64,000 nt of DNA, taken from positions 5,409,501-5,473,500 of the forward strand of contig NC_071669.1 of the NCBI RefSeq assembly GCF_028554725.1, given 5' to 3'. The DNA is from Zeugodacus cucurbitae (lineage: Eukaryota; Arthropoda; Insecta; Diptera; Tephritidae). Within the stretch, counting starts at the first letter, position 1; each line of letters opens with the position of its first letter. The notes under the pieces are model-generated. The model was given only the letters and a program-made list of their open reading frames with translations. It was not told where the DNA came from and did no database searches. Below are positions 22,244 to 33,696 of this stretch, in pieces. Both the position numbers and the translations under genes were made by a program.

Positions 22244-24437
22244 ACTTTAAAACAAAAGTTTTCATTAACTAAAATTAACATTTTTTTAGTATTTATGAGC
22301 TTAGCATATCTTGAGGGGCAATATAGACTGTTTGAAGAGAAATTTATTGTTAATAATTTTTATTAATTGGACTGAACATGAAGGTTAAAGTTTAATTATA
22401 GTGGATAATTAAGATAATTTCTATTTATTTATTATAATTTAAATCATATTGAAATTTTTGGTAAAATTTATTAAAAATGTATACTTAAGATTTTGAAATT
22501 TCAATATTTTATTTCTAATATTTTTCATTGATATATTTTTTCAACTACATTTTTTTTATAATTTTGAGTATATTTTTCTTTTTTAAAAATTAAAAATATA
22601 AATAAATTTTGGATTTTGAAATTTCGGTTTTTTTATTTTTAAACAATGAATTATTTAAAAAGAAGATTTCATAATTCTGATTATAATTTTTTTTCTTCAT
22701 GGCAGTAAAAGTTATTTTTTTTTAATAATTTTCCACATTTAACTATATTTCTGATTCAAAATCAACCCGAATAATACCTAAGCTTTAACCACCAACCCAC
22801 GTAAACCACTAACAATGTCATTTCACTTCCGACCATTTTAGTTTCGGCTTCCAAGTATTCAATTTACCAAATTTACACAATTTAAATAAATTTCGAACTA
22901 ACAAATGCTTAACCGCCCAAAAGCAGGTCACATATATATTGAAACTGGCGTTAATTATAATGCACACATGAAAAATATGCACAGCGCAGCTACATAATTT
23001 TTCCACTGCACACACACGCCCACAGCACATACAACGGCTGACTAATAGCGCTTAGGCCTTGTAATTTGCATGCTAATAAGCAGGTGTAGAGCAGCATTAA
23101 GGGCGGGCCGAGCAGATGCATATGAAAATTAAAGTAAAACAGGCAAGCAATGCACATGGCTACATGAGAACTCTATGTGGATGCGTGTGTGTGCGCTGCA
23201 GCAAACAGGTGCCATGCTTCACAAAAAGCGCCTCCCACAAGCAGCTGGGCCAGTGCCAGCGGTCTGTGTTTGTGTGGCATGCTAACCGCAAGGCTTGAGC
23301 ATGCACTCAAACACTCACACACACCTGAACATATTTACTTCTGACCATATATGACCGCTTAAAGTTCTCATTACGTACACATACAACTGTTGGGGGCTAC
23401 CACGCAACCATTTTACAACCATTATGCTTGCCACTCATGCGTGTATGCGTGTGTGTTTGCGCTGACTGTTTGCTACTAAAATATGTCTACCTGCAGGAGT
23501 CGTTGGCTGGCTGGCTGCTAATCTCTTGCTTAATATGTTAATTGCAAAAACTAAAACGGATTTTCTCACCTACACATTGGCAGCATTTTGCGTCGTCATT
23601 TGCATGCGCACACACACACATACAAAGAGAGACTGCCCCACATCTAGTATAGCATAAACTTGTGCGCTAAGTTGCATTTAGCGTAATTTTGCCTTTGGTT
23701 TGCAAAGTTAATTTCTCACATCCGACACTAATCCATTCCGACTGGCGGTCTCACTCACACCAACTGGCTGCTTTGCGTTGCGGGTGGTTGGGTGTGTATT
23801 TATGTTATATACTGTTGCTGTGGTTGTTGCCTGTCGACTGCTTTGTGGCAAAGACAAATGAGCATTTGCGATTAGATAAATGTAGAATTTGGTTGCATTA
23901 ACTAAGGTAAGGTAGTAATCTTGCATTTAAATTATAGAATTATTAGCGTAATTCTCAGGTTGTAATTGCAAGGCTGTCTAATATATTTAGTCTAGTTTGA
24001 TTATTTTATTTCTGAAGCTGAAAGGTAAAGAAAGTTTTCTACAACAGATTACTATAGAAAATCGGTTTTAGAAGGAAGTACCTATTATTTAGAACCAACT
24101 TTTTCTTCTTAAGATTTTGAGAACTGTCTAGTGAATAGTAAATTCTTCAATGTTAAATTTATTGAGGTTACATTCGTTTTAAGATCAAGAGATATACAGA
24201 CTTAAAACTGAAGAGAAACTTGAGGCTCACTTATTTTCTGTAAAAGTTACTGTATGCAGACAGTAAAGCCTACCAACAATCAGGTGTCAGATTTGGAAAG
24301 TATAATTGTCAAAATGAAAACTATTTTATTATTTTAATAAACAAGCCACTGAAGTATAATACAATTTTCAGCTGTATTCATTTCTTACTTTATCTGTAGC
24401 AGTTATTCCATATCTGGTTCCAGTTGACTCATTTCCG
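22244..24437. other. intronic DNA, no gene seen
   Basis: AT-rich to 22780, then a less AT-rich CA/TG-rich stretch (22800-23900) with CACACACACA runs, then AT-rich again. Frames near 22818-23926 are short, overlap on both strands and carry no known motif. Confidence 0.5.
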
Positions 24438-24845
24438 TTGCGGATGCCCGTATCCGGTCACACCATTTCCGGTTCCGGTAACATCATTATCCTATATCCG
24501 GTTTCTGAAGCCCAATTTCCGGCCCTCCCATTTCCGGTATCGGTAACATCGCTTCCGTTAACATCATATCCGGTTACCACATTTTCTTTCCGGATTCTCA
24601 TATATGACCACCCAATTTCCGGTTTCGGTAACATCATTACCCCGTATCCAATTTCCGATGCCCCATTTCCGATATCGGTAACATTAGTTCCGATAATATC
24701 ATATCCGGTTACCCCATACCCGGTAGCATCATTTCCTTTCCAATTGCCTCATTTCGGGCTCCGGATGACCATATCCGGCCACCTCCACCTCCGTTTTCGG
24801 TAACATCTGTTCCGATAACGACATATCCGTTTTCGCCATTGCGGT
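24438..24845. repeat. CCGG-rich minisatellite with about 150-bp higher-order period
   Basis: Short units built from CATTTCCGGT, TCGGTAACATCAT and CATATCCGGTTACC are repeated throughout. CCATTTCCGGTTCCGGTAAC near 24463 and CCAATTTCCGGTTTCGGTAA near 24613 mark a longer period of about 150 bp. The array is much richer in G+C and CpG than its surroundings. It keeps one frame open for 121 codons, which follows from the repeat and is not evidence of a protein. Confidence 0.85.
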
Positions 24846-26673
24846 AGTCATCTCGACACCTTAGCGTGACAGCTTTTGAGGCTCAGCCTGTTTTGACGAT
24901 TGGAACAAACGCTGTCATTAGTGCATAATATCGAATTGGAACTATTTTGAATATTTTTTTCTGTTACAAAACATGAAAATTCCCTTTATTTTTAAAAACA
25001 CTTAAACAGTCAATTGGGCGCTAAAAAGTACAATAAGAAATTGTACAGTTAGATCATCTAAATCGACCTCTGTGAGACTTGTTTTTGTTGAATATGAGAA
25101 ATTAATAGATAAATCAGTTATGAGTGACATTATATGCATTTGTCTACTAATTCTTTAGTGTAAAGTATGAAAATCATCTCATCTTGAACATCAGGGCTTT
25201 CAGGCAGTTAGTTAGCTGCAGATGGAATAAATTTTCATATCACTTTGTTTGAACATAAAAAAATTATAATAAAAAAAGTGAAGTGACCTTTGAACTTTTA
25301 TGTGCTTTCTTGAATTGCTGTCTTATTTTAAAAACTTTTGCATAACCTTAGTGAACAATGTCATCATAAAGTCACTCACTCACTCAAAACTTAAAAAATA
25401 ATACACACTTATGCCGACCGCTTGTAATTTAATTAATATTTTATTTAGCAGCCAGTAGGTTCGCCTCATATTGTAATCACGTGTGGCAGGGTCAACTTCA
25501 AAACTTGACAAACAAATTCATTAAGCGCAAAGGCACAAGAATTGAGCGACAAATTTACTTTGCTGTAAATTTTTTCCATATTCCATACTTTGAAATTATT
25601 TTTACCCACTTGGAGGAGGGTCGCTACACTTAGAGTCGTTGAAATGCCGAGCTTGTAAATATAAACAAAAATACATACATATGGATGAATGTGACTGTTT
25701 ACTTTATTAATGTTGTAAACATAAAGTACAAGTGAAAAAAAATACAAAAAACACTTGAAGTGCGACATAGCTGCCGGAAATGCGACGTTGCCCCTAAGAC
25801 ATACCCACAAATCCAAGCGTCACACCAACAACAGGCCTCTTTCCTGCTGCTACTTGTGCCACCGACATTATTTCCTCATATATTTTATTGACATGCCCAA
25901 GAGTTATGTTCCTACCTCCCACAACTCTCCATTTGCAGCACTTACTCGGCGCCCAAAGCCGCCGCTAACCAACACTTGGCTATGTGGCATGTGGCGACGA
26001 CTTGCGTGGAACGGCATTCCTAGCAGTGCCGCTGCTACGGTCGCTCATTCGTTGGCCAAAAAGAAAGTCCTTGACAAGTTATTATAAGTTTCAATTAAAA
26101 GTGGCTTAAGTACTCGAGAGCAAAGCCGAGCGAATAGGGCTGTGTGGAAGCACAGGGTGTTGTAGGGCATAAGCATGAGTGGAACAGGCGAATGACTGAT
26201 GACTGCTGTCGAATATGCCGTTACAAGTGGATAAGGAAGTGTATGAGTGTATTTGTTTGTGTTTCATGTTTTGTGTTTGTGAAAGTGCAAGCATCACAAA
26301 AAAGTTTAAAGTAGGTAGCAAACAGAAATCGAGAAAAAAATACGGAACAAACTTTTTTGTTGTAAAACATTTCATTTCCCAGTGGCATTGGACAAAAAAA
26401 AAATTGCTCAAGTGCGCTGCTAAGCTTGTTTTTCGCAATTTTTCGAAGAAAATAATTAGCCAAAAGTCTCGGGTGACTTATAAAAATGCTCATTAATTTA
26501 GTCACTGTTTGTCATAGTTTGATGGAATGTAATGCTTAAAGATTTAGTTTATAAATTGACAAGGATTTTTTGGCGGTTTGTTTCAACGTATTAGTGCTGC
26601 AGGTGATTTGGGAAATCTTCTAGATTGGGGTGGAAGATTTTCTAAAACCAAATTCCTGTAAACTCTTGTAAAG
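24846..26673. other. intronic DNA, no gene seen
   Basis: Mostly AT-rich. A 110-codon plus-strand frame at 25755-26087 has slightly higher G+C but no recognisable domain, splice context or start context. I leave it unassigned. Confidence 0.4.
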
Positions 26674-27421
26674 TTAAGGGGTTATATACAGTTAGAAGGC
26701 CGAAAAAAAGTGAATTTTCCAGAATTTTTTTTTTACAAAACTTTTTAATTTATTGATCCAAAAATTTAGACACATATTATGGTATCTTTTAACTGTATTT
26801 TAAGACTTAGCACTAGTAAAAATATTTATTTGAAAAAGAGCTACAGCTGATCTCCAGGAGCTCCTCTCAAAAAAGATGTTTTGCGGTGACCACTATATCT
26901 CGGAACTGGATCATATGAAATTAAAAAACCAAACAGGTTTCGTTAAAATAATGTTACATCTAGTAATTAATCAAAAGAATAAGCAAAATAAAATTTTTTG
27001 ACAAAATGGCGGTTTCTCAAAACAAAAAAAAAAAATCGATTCTTCACCGAAATTTCGGCCTTAAATTGTTTATAAAAAAAAATATATTTATCGGAGAGAA
27101 AAAATCTTCGATTAATTACTAAAAAATATATTTAAGAAGGTCGTGTTAAAATTTGAAACTAATCGGTCTAGCCGTTTTCGAGTAATGTTGGTCACCGACT
27201 TTGAAAACACCATTTTGAGAAAAACGCGTTTAAAGTTTGGACCTTGTACTTCCAAGCACTCTGAAACGCCTTTTCAAATTTTTCATTTGCTTGTAACTTT
27301 GAAAATATTCACCGGAACGATATGAAATTTTCTGTGTGTATTCTTAAATATTTGTACATTAAGAAAATGAAATAAAAAAAAAACGATTTTTTGAAAATTC
27401 TAACTGTATATAACCCCTTAA
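26674..27421. mobile_element. 748-bp TTAA-flanked MITE with perfect 24-bp inverted ends
   Basis: The first 24 bases (TTAAGGGGTTATATACAG...) are repeated in exact reverse complement at 27398-27421. TTAA at both outer ends fits a piggyBac-type target-site duplication. The interior is A/T homopolymer-rich with the segment GAGAAAAACGCGTTTAAAG at 27217 and no transposase. The perfect ends suggest a fairly recent insertion. Superfamily is inferred from TTAA alone. Confidence 0.8.
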
Positions 27422-27529
27422 ATGGGAGAGTTGACCTAAACGTTGGACTCTCAAAAAACTTTAATTTGATATATTTAATTTAAAAGAGTTTACTTTTTTT
27501 GACACTAGTCACTTCACTATTGACGTCTC
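27422..27529. other. short AT-rich gap
   Basis: Nothing recognisable between the MITE and the TGACAGTTGACA array. Confidence 0.5.
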
Positions 27530-27890
27530 TTGTTGACACTTGACAGTTTACATTGCTTATTATATACTTGAACTGTCTTAGAAGACAATATCTAAAAGTT
27601 AGTGCGGGTGACTGATTTTTGGTGCTTGACAAATGACATTTGACAGCTGCAGAATCATTTTTGGTCCATGACAGTTGACTAATATCACTCTCAATTATTG
27701 CAAAATGACGTTTAGAAGCAGGATATTCATATTATGTAATGACAGTTGACTAATGTTGCTTGTCATATGATACGATTGATCATTGTGAGCTGATATATGA
27801 CAGTTGACACATAACAGTTGACACCTGACAGTCGACATGTGACAGTTGACATATGACAATTGACATATGACAGCTCACACTTGACTAGTT
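27530..27890. repeat. TGACAGTTGACA degenerate minisatellite
   Basis: Words of the type TGACAGTTGACA or TTGACACTTGACAG are scattered from 27530. They become a regular array of about 16 bp at 27783-27890 (ATATGACAGTTGACAC-like units, at least six). Confidence 0.8.
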
Positions 27891-28659
27891 TAAAGTGATA
27901 CACTTCCAGTGATATTTCCAATGCTATCGATAAAAGATTTCTACTGTTATTTAGTTCCATACAACTATAATACTTCTCATATATTAACTAGATCTATAAA
28001 TTGACAGCTGAATCTTATCTTTAGAGCAGAAGTTTGATACCACATTTTCAACTCTCAATAATATATCTAGTAACATATTTTTTATACATTTTTTTTTTGT
28101 TTTTATTTATTATTTATGCTCTTCTATAAAAAATTTAAAGCAAATATATACTAAAATATGTTTAGAAAGTATTTTATATGTGCCACAAAGGCACTTTACT
28201 TTCATTTTACATTTCCCTTTCAGCAACCTGCAACAAAGGATTTCGAGGAAAAATTCACCGTTATTATACCCAAAAGAATATATACAAACACATTTGGTTG
28301 CACATTTCTGCATATGTTGCATACACTTTGTAAACAAGCACTTATGTGGCAACTTCAACAAAGCTCCTAAGTGCTGCTCATAAAATATTAAGAAATATTT
28401 AAACGTTTACTAATTTTCTCCAAAGAACTGAAAATGAGGTGCAAGGCTTCAGTAAACAGTGATATAAGCATATACAGTTACATTTTGTTAGAATATGTAT
28501 ATTTTCTTGATACTTGGACCTTAGAGAAAGCTTTCTAATAGAACGGAAATTATCTAGCCGAAGCTAAATCTTAACTCTAACTTATAAAGTACACCAAAAA
28601 TATTCTATTTTATTTTTTATCCACCAAAAATAAAACTCAGCACCCCGACAAAAATTCCT
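27891..28659. other. intronic DNA, no gene seen
   Basis: AT-rich. Overlapping frames at 28110-28383 on both strands show no family signature. Confidence 0.5.
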
Positions 28660-29235
28660 CTTGGATACATCCACCGCGCGGGTGTCGACTGGGCAATGGG
28701 TGGCGCTGCCTGCACTGCTTGGGTCTTAAGCGATCTATGACAAGCTATGTCACGGCAGTGCAGGCAGGCGTCATCTAGCTAAGGCTGATGTACTCCACAT
28801 CCATCATCATATGTTGGAATGCTCTATATGTATCCTCATAGGGCGGTGGAGGCGTGAGTACATCAGCTATTGCCAGTGACGTACCTGGCGGTAGGTATAA
28901 AACGCTTGGGGTAGAGACCCCCGAATAAAAAAACAATATGGAGGACAAAAAGGAAGAACTGCGGGCTGGGATATCAGCCTAAACGTCGGTGGGAGACGAG
29001 GCTGCTACCACCGGCGGGCACAGCGACTTTTCAAGCTGTGTCGCCAGCGGCCACACCTCCACTGCAACGGGAGCAGGTTGCGGTGGATGTAATTCACGAC
29101 AGGCGCAGGCATCCTGAACGATGACTACTACTCAGGGAACACGTAAAGGCACTCCATTCTGGTATCGCCAGGACCATAACTGGTCTATGCGTGGCCCGCA
29201 GGCCTACCAGACTAGCCTAACCAAACCTAACCCTT
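28660..29235 (+). mobile_element. short retroposon remnant ending in AACCTAACC
   Basis: A G+C-richer insert from about GACAAAAATTCCTCTTGG to GCCTAACCAAACCTAACC. It contains one short frame starting MEDKKEELRAG near 28938 and no polymerase domain. The tail matches in kind the tail of the LOA-like element at 20654, so I read it as an internally deleted or SINE-like relative (5' leader joined to 3' end). No clear target duplication was found. Confidence 0.55.
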
Positions 29236-29845
29236 TAAAACCCCAAGTTTCAACTTCAACCTCATTGTCTTTAGTTCGCGTTGAATGCATGCCCTTTCAT
29301 TTAGTGCAGCAGCTGTATGGGCGTGTAGGCGTAAAATTGAATTTCAAATTTTCAGCCAACTCTCTGCCACGAGTACAATTTCGAACACTTTCCACTTTAC
29401 TTTTTGGCTTTTTGTTTTTATTCCTCTTTTCATTTCTTAGCACTTCACAGCCATTAGCCTTTGCCAAAATGCCTATCAGCTAGGCGAGTGAACGAGCGCA
29501 TGTGTTTGTAGTGAGTGGTGTGAGCATAAGCCAAAGGCCAGCAAATATGAGGTTGAAAGGTGTAGCGCTAGCAATTGGCAGTCTAACTGAGCCGCCGTTG
29601 CTGTGCCTTAAACACACTCACATACCTGTACTTCACACACGTGTGTTGCTGCCTCTTTGTTTGCATTTACATATTCGAGTGCTGGCAACAATGACTCAGC
29701 CGACAAGCGTCAAAAGCTTTTGCCAACCGAATATTTTCAAACAACTTTATTTCGCCGCACAAACATACATTTCTCTTAGAGCGTGTATTTGTAGTGTTTT
29801 TAGAAGTGTGGGAGCGTGGGAGAGATGGCGTGAATTCTAGTAAGG
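29236..29845. other. intronic DNA, no gene seen
   Basis: Mixed sequence. Frames at 29121-29483 and 29502-29840 lack known motifs; the first begins inside the retroposon remnant. Confidence 0.5.
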
Positions 29846-29854
29846 TATCCTTTC

Positions 29855-32800
29855 CTTCTAGGGGGATGGGGTCATATGTAGAAGTTCACGCAAGTGAGGA
29901 AAGTTTCTGATTGCCATTCACTTGGGAGTGGCCAGGAACGATTCTTTTGCATATGACTCAAGCAGCTCACGACTTCCGGTTTTAGACCAAGTATCCCCTG
30001 GGTAGCTAACAGACATCCGTTTGGAGGCGAGCTAAAGTGAGAAGGCGAAGCCCGCTTGTGCGGTTGTGCGTAGGGCTTGGGACCCACCACATAAAAAAAT
30101 CTCCCCAATGAAAACAAACACCGAGCCTCGGATGAGAAACTCCCCTTTTGATGACGACCCCTGCAAACGTACTAAGGATCATGATTTGAGGGCATGCACC
30201 TGGAATGTCCGGACTCTTAATTGGGAAGGTGCCTCTGCCCAGCTGGTTGATGTCCTCATACAACTAAAGGCTGACATCACCGCCGTCCAAGAAGTGCGAT
30301 GGACGGGACAAGGACGGAAGAAGGTGGGTCCTTGTGACATCTACTACAGCGGCCATATAAAGGAGCGCAAATTTGGTGTTGGATTTGTGGTGGGAGAGAG
30401 ACTCCGTCGCCGAGTCCTGGCATTCACCCCGGTGGATGAACGTCTAGCCACAATCCGCATAAAAGCGAGGTTCTTCAACATATCGCTGATTTGCGCCCAC
30501 GCCCCAACGGAAGAGAAGGACGATGTGACCAAAGACGCTTTCTATGAGCGCCTAGAACGCACCTATGAGCGCTGCCCCCGCCACGATGTCAAAATCGTGC
30601 TTGGCGATTTTAACGCCAGGGTGGGTAAAGAAGGTGTCTTTGGCACAACAGTCGGAAAATTCAGCCTCCATGACGAAACATCGCCAAACGGCCTGAGGCT
30701 GATCGACTTCGCTGGGGCCCGAAATATGGTTGTCTGTAGTACCAGATTCCAGCATAAAAAAATTCATCAAGCAACGTGGCTGTCCCCTGATCGAAACACG
30801 CGCAACCAAATCGATCACGTTGTGATAGACGGAAGACATGTCTCCAGTGTTTTAGACGTGCGTACGCTCCGAGGACCAAACATTGACTCGGACCATTATC
30901 TAGTAGCAGCAAAGATACGCACTCGCCTCTGTGCAGCAAAGAACGCCCGTCAACAAACACAAGGAAGGTTCGCCGTCGAAAAGCTGCAATCACAACCGAC
31001 AGCCGAACGATTTTCTACTCGACTTGCACTCCTGCTCTCTGAGAGCACTCATCAGCATCTCGATATAAGGGAGCTGTGGAACGGCATCTCAAACTCATTG
31101 CATACCGCTGCAGCCGAAACAATTGGTCTACGGCAACGCCAAAAAACCAGTTGGTACGATGAGAATTGTCGTTCCGCAGTGGAGAGAAAACAGACTGCCT
31201 ACCTCGCAACGTTGCGATCGACCACAACACGTTCGGGGTGGGATAGATATCGAGAACTGAAGAGGGAAGCGAGACGCATTTGCAGACGTAAAAAGAAAGA
31301 GGCCGAAATGCGTGAGTATGAAAAGCTTGAAAAGCTGGCCGACATGGGTAATGCTCGAAAATTTTATGAAAAGATGAGGCGATTAACAGAAGGTTTCAAG
31401 ACCGGAGCATTATCATGTAGGGACCGAGAAGGTAATCTGGTAGCGGATGTCCAGAGCACACTGGGATTATGGAGGGAACACTTCTCCGACCTGCTCAATG
31501 GCAGTGAAAGTACAACACCAGGAGATGGCGAACCCGATTCCCCAATCGATGACGATGGAATAGATGTTCCATTACCCGACCATGAAGAAATTCGAATAGC
31601 AATTACCCGCTTGAAGAACAACAAAGCGGCGGGGGCCGATGGATTACCGGCCGAGCTATTCAAATACGGCGGCGAAGAACTGATAAGGTGCATGCATCAG
31701 CTTCTTTGTAGAATATGGTCGGAAGAAAGCATGCCTGACGATTGGAATCTTAGTGTGCTCTGCCCAATCCATAAGAAGGGAGACCCCACAATCTGCGCCA
31801 ACTACCGTGGTATAAGTCTCCTCAATATCGCATATAAGGTTTTGTCGAGCGTATTGTGTGAAAGACTAAAGCCCACCGTCAACGAACTGATTGGACCTTA
31901 TCAGTGTGGCTTTAGACCTGGAAAATCCACAATGGACCAGATATTCACCATGCGCCAAATCTTGGAAAAGACCCGAGAGAGAAGAATCGATACTCACCAT
32001 CTTTTTATCGATTTTAAAGCTGCCTTCGATAGCACGAAAAGGAGCTGTCTTTATGCCGCGATGTCTGAATTTGGTATCCCTGCAAAACTAATACGGCTAT
32101 GTAAGCTGACGTTGAGCAACACCAAAAGCTCCGTCAGGATCGGGAAGGACCTCTCCGAGCCGTTCGATACCAAACGAGGCTTCAGACAGGGTGACTCACT
32201 ATCGTGCGACTTCTTCAATCTATTGCTGGAAAAAATAATACGAGCTGCAGAACTAAATAGAGAGGGTACAATCTTCTACAAGAGTGTACAGCTCCTGGCG
32301 TATGCCGATGATATTGATATCATCGGAAGCAACAACCGCGCCGTTTGTTCCGCGTTTTCCAGACTAGATAAAGAAGCGAAGCGTATGGGTCTGGTGGTGA
32401 ATGAGGACAAGACGAAATATCTCCTGTCATCAAACAAACAGTCGGCGCACTCGCGTCTTGGCTCCCACGTCACTGTTGACAGTCATAACTTTGAAGTTGT
32501 AGATAATTTCGTTTATCTGGGAACCAGCATTAACAACACCAACAATGTCAGCCTTGAAATCCAACGCAGAATCACTCTTGCCAACAGGTGCTACTTTGGA
32601 CTGAGTAGGCAATTGAAAAGTAAAGTCCTCTCTCGACGAACCAAAATCAAACTCTATAAGTCGCTCATTATTCCCGTCCTGATGTATGGCGCTGAAGCGT
32701 GGACGATGACAACATCCGATGAGACGACTCTTGGGGTTTTCGAGAGAAAGGTTTTGCGCAAGATTTTTGGTCCTCTAAACATTGGCAACGGCGAATACCG

Positions 32801-33128
32801 CAGGCGATGGAACGATGAGCTGTACGATTTATACGACGACATTGACATAGTTCAGCGAATAAAAAGACAGCGGCTACGCTGGCTAGGTCATGTTGTACGG
32901 ATGGAAGAAAACACTCCAGCTCTGAAAGTATTCGATGCAGTACCCGCTGGAGGAAGCCGCGGAAGAGGACGACCTCCACTCCGGTGGAAAGACCAAGTGC
33001 AAAGTGACCTGGCTTCACTTGGTGTTTCCAATTGGCGCCAAAAAGCAAAAAGGAGGAATGAGTGGCGCGCTCTGGTGGATTCGGCTATAATCGCTTAAAG
33101 CGGTTCCTACGCCAAATATATATATATA
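29855..33128 (+). mobile_element. full-length RTE-clade non-LTR retrotransposon
   Basis: Candidate target duplications TATCCTTTC lie at 29846-29854 and 33129-33137 and bound a 3.27-kb element. It has a short leader of about 250 bp, one long open frame, then GCGGTTCCTACGCCAAATAT and a TA-repeat tail with almost no 3' UTR. That layout is known for the RTE clade. A truncated close copy sits at 8216-8590 in the opposite orientation. Intact catalytic residues and the close relative suggest recent, possibly current, activity in this genome. Confidence 0.9.
30108..33098 (+). CDS. RTE endonuclease/reverse transcriptase polyprotein
   Basis: A 996-residue protein from ATG 30108. The frame is also open from ATG 30066, but CCCCAATG at 30108 looks the better start. 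The N-terminal APE-type endonuclease (residues about 27-275) nicks target DNA: WNVRT with Asn33, QEVRW with Glu62, GDFNARV with Asp167 and Asn169, IDHVV with Asp236, SDHY with Asp262 and His263. A coiled, basic linker follows (about 350-430). The reverse transcriptase (about 500-780) has NYRGISLL, FRPGKST, FIDFKAAFD (Asp635, Asp641), RQGDSLS and YADD (732-735). The C-terminal region has LRWLGHVVRM and GRGRPPLRW, typical of RTE-like proteins. All key residues are present and there is no internal stop, so the protein could be functional. Neighbouring antisense frames are shadows. Confidence 0.95.
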   Translation: MKTNTEPRMRNSPFDDDPCKRTKDHDLRACTWNVRTLNWEGASAQLVDVLIQLKADITAVQEVRWTGQGRKKVGPCDIYYSGHIKERKFGVGFVVGERLRRRVLAFTPVDERLATIRIKARFFNISLICAHAPTEEKDDVTKDAFYERLERTYERCPRHDVKIVLGDFNARVGKEGVFGTTVGKFSLHDETSPNGLRLIDFAGARNMVVCSTRFQHKKIHQATWLSPDRNTRNQIDHVVIDGRHVSSVLDVRTLRGPNIDSDHYLVAAKIRTRLCAAKNARQQTQGRFAVEKLQSQPTAERFSTRLALLLSESTHQHLDIRELWNGISNSLHTAAAETIGLRQRQKTSWYDENCRSAVERKQTAYLATLRSTTTRSGWDRYRELKREARRICRRKKKEAEMREYEKLEKLADMGNARKFYEKMRRLTEGFKTGALSCRDREGNLVADVQSTLGLWREHFSDLLNGSESTTPGDGEPDSPIDDDGIDVPLPDHEEIRIAITRLKNNKAAGADGLPAELFKYGGEELIRCMHQLLCRIWSEESMPDDWNLSVLCPIHKKGDPTICANYRGISLLNIAYKVLSSVLCERLKPTVNELIGPYQCGFRPGKSTMDQIFTMRQILEKTRERRIDTHHLFIDFKAAFDSTKRSCLYAAMSEFGIPAKLIRLCKLTLSNTKSSVRIGKDLSEPFDTKRGFRQGDSLSCDFFNLLLEKIIRAAELNREGTIFYKSVQLLAYADDIDIIGSNNRAVCSAFSRLDKEAKRMGLVVNEDKTKYLLSSNKQSAHSRLGSHVTVDSHNFEVVDNFVYLGTSINNTNNVSLEIQRRITLANRCYFGLSRQLKSKVLSRRTKIKLYKSLIIPVLMYGAEAWTMTTSDETTLGVFERKVLRKIFGPLNIGNGEYRRRWNDELYDLYDDIDIVQRIKRQRLRWLGHVVRMEENTPALKVFDAVPAGGSRGRGRPPLRWKDQVQSDLASLGVSNWRQKAKRRNEWRALVDSAIIA

Positions 33129-33137
33129 TATCCTTTC

Positions 33138-33696
33138 TTTTTCAAATTTTCAACTATTAGAACTGGCTTGCTTTTGTTATGCTTTGCTTTGAGTATCATT
33201 TGCTTTGCTATAGTTTAGTTGTTATTATTATTGTTTGCACCGTTGGCAGGCTGTTAGCAGCATATTACAATTGTTTTGCATGTAATGATGACACTGATAA
33301 TGTTATTTTGGAGCCTTAGCTTTGCACTTTACAATCGTGGGTACTTGAGTTCACATGCTTTAACGAGTAGCTTTCAGTTGGAGGTGGCTGGCTTACTTTT
33401 TTTTTGTTTGTGTTTAGATAAGGTATTCAATTTCGGAAAATAGTAAAAGGCCTAACTGGAAATATTTATCATCTTATATGCCAGGGAGTACGAGTAGGCG
33501 GAAGTTAATATTGAGGCTAGAAAGTTGTAGGATATCTAGATGAAATTCTACTTTTTACAGATTTGTAAAGCACTGGTACCGTTCTTGGAAAGTTTTCTCT
33601 ATAGAGAAATTTGCTACCATGTGAGTTTGTGACCAAGTCTTATAGCACTATTAGCATTTTTGACTTCTGAAAATAATGAAATATCTGTACCCAAAA
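33138..33696. other. intronic DNA, no gene seen
   Basis: AT-rich sequence with GCTTTGCTTTG-like runs just after the RTE insertion. Confidence 0.5.

Noticed and set aside
24438..24803. 121-codon frame with Ser/Pro-rich product
   Set aside because: Explained by the CCGG minisatellite, whose units happen to lack stops in that frame.
25755..26087. 110-codon plus-strand frame
   Set aside because: Slightly higher G+C but no homology, splice sites or start context to support a gene.
32668..33048. 126-codon antisense frame, also seen at 8301-8591 on the other strand
   Set aside because: Antisense shadow of the RTE C-terminal region.
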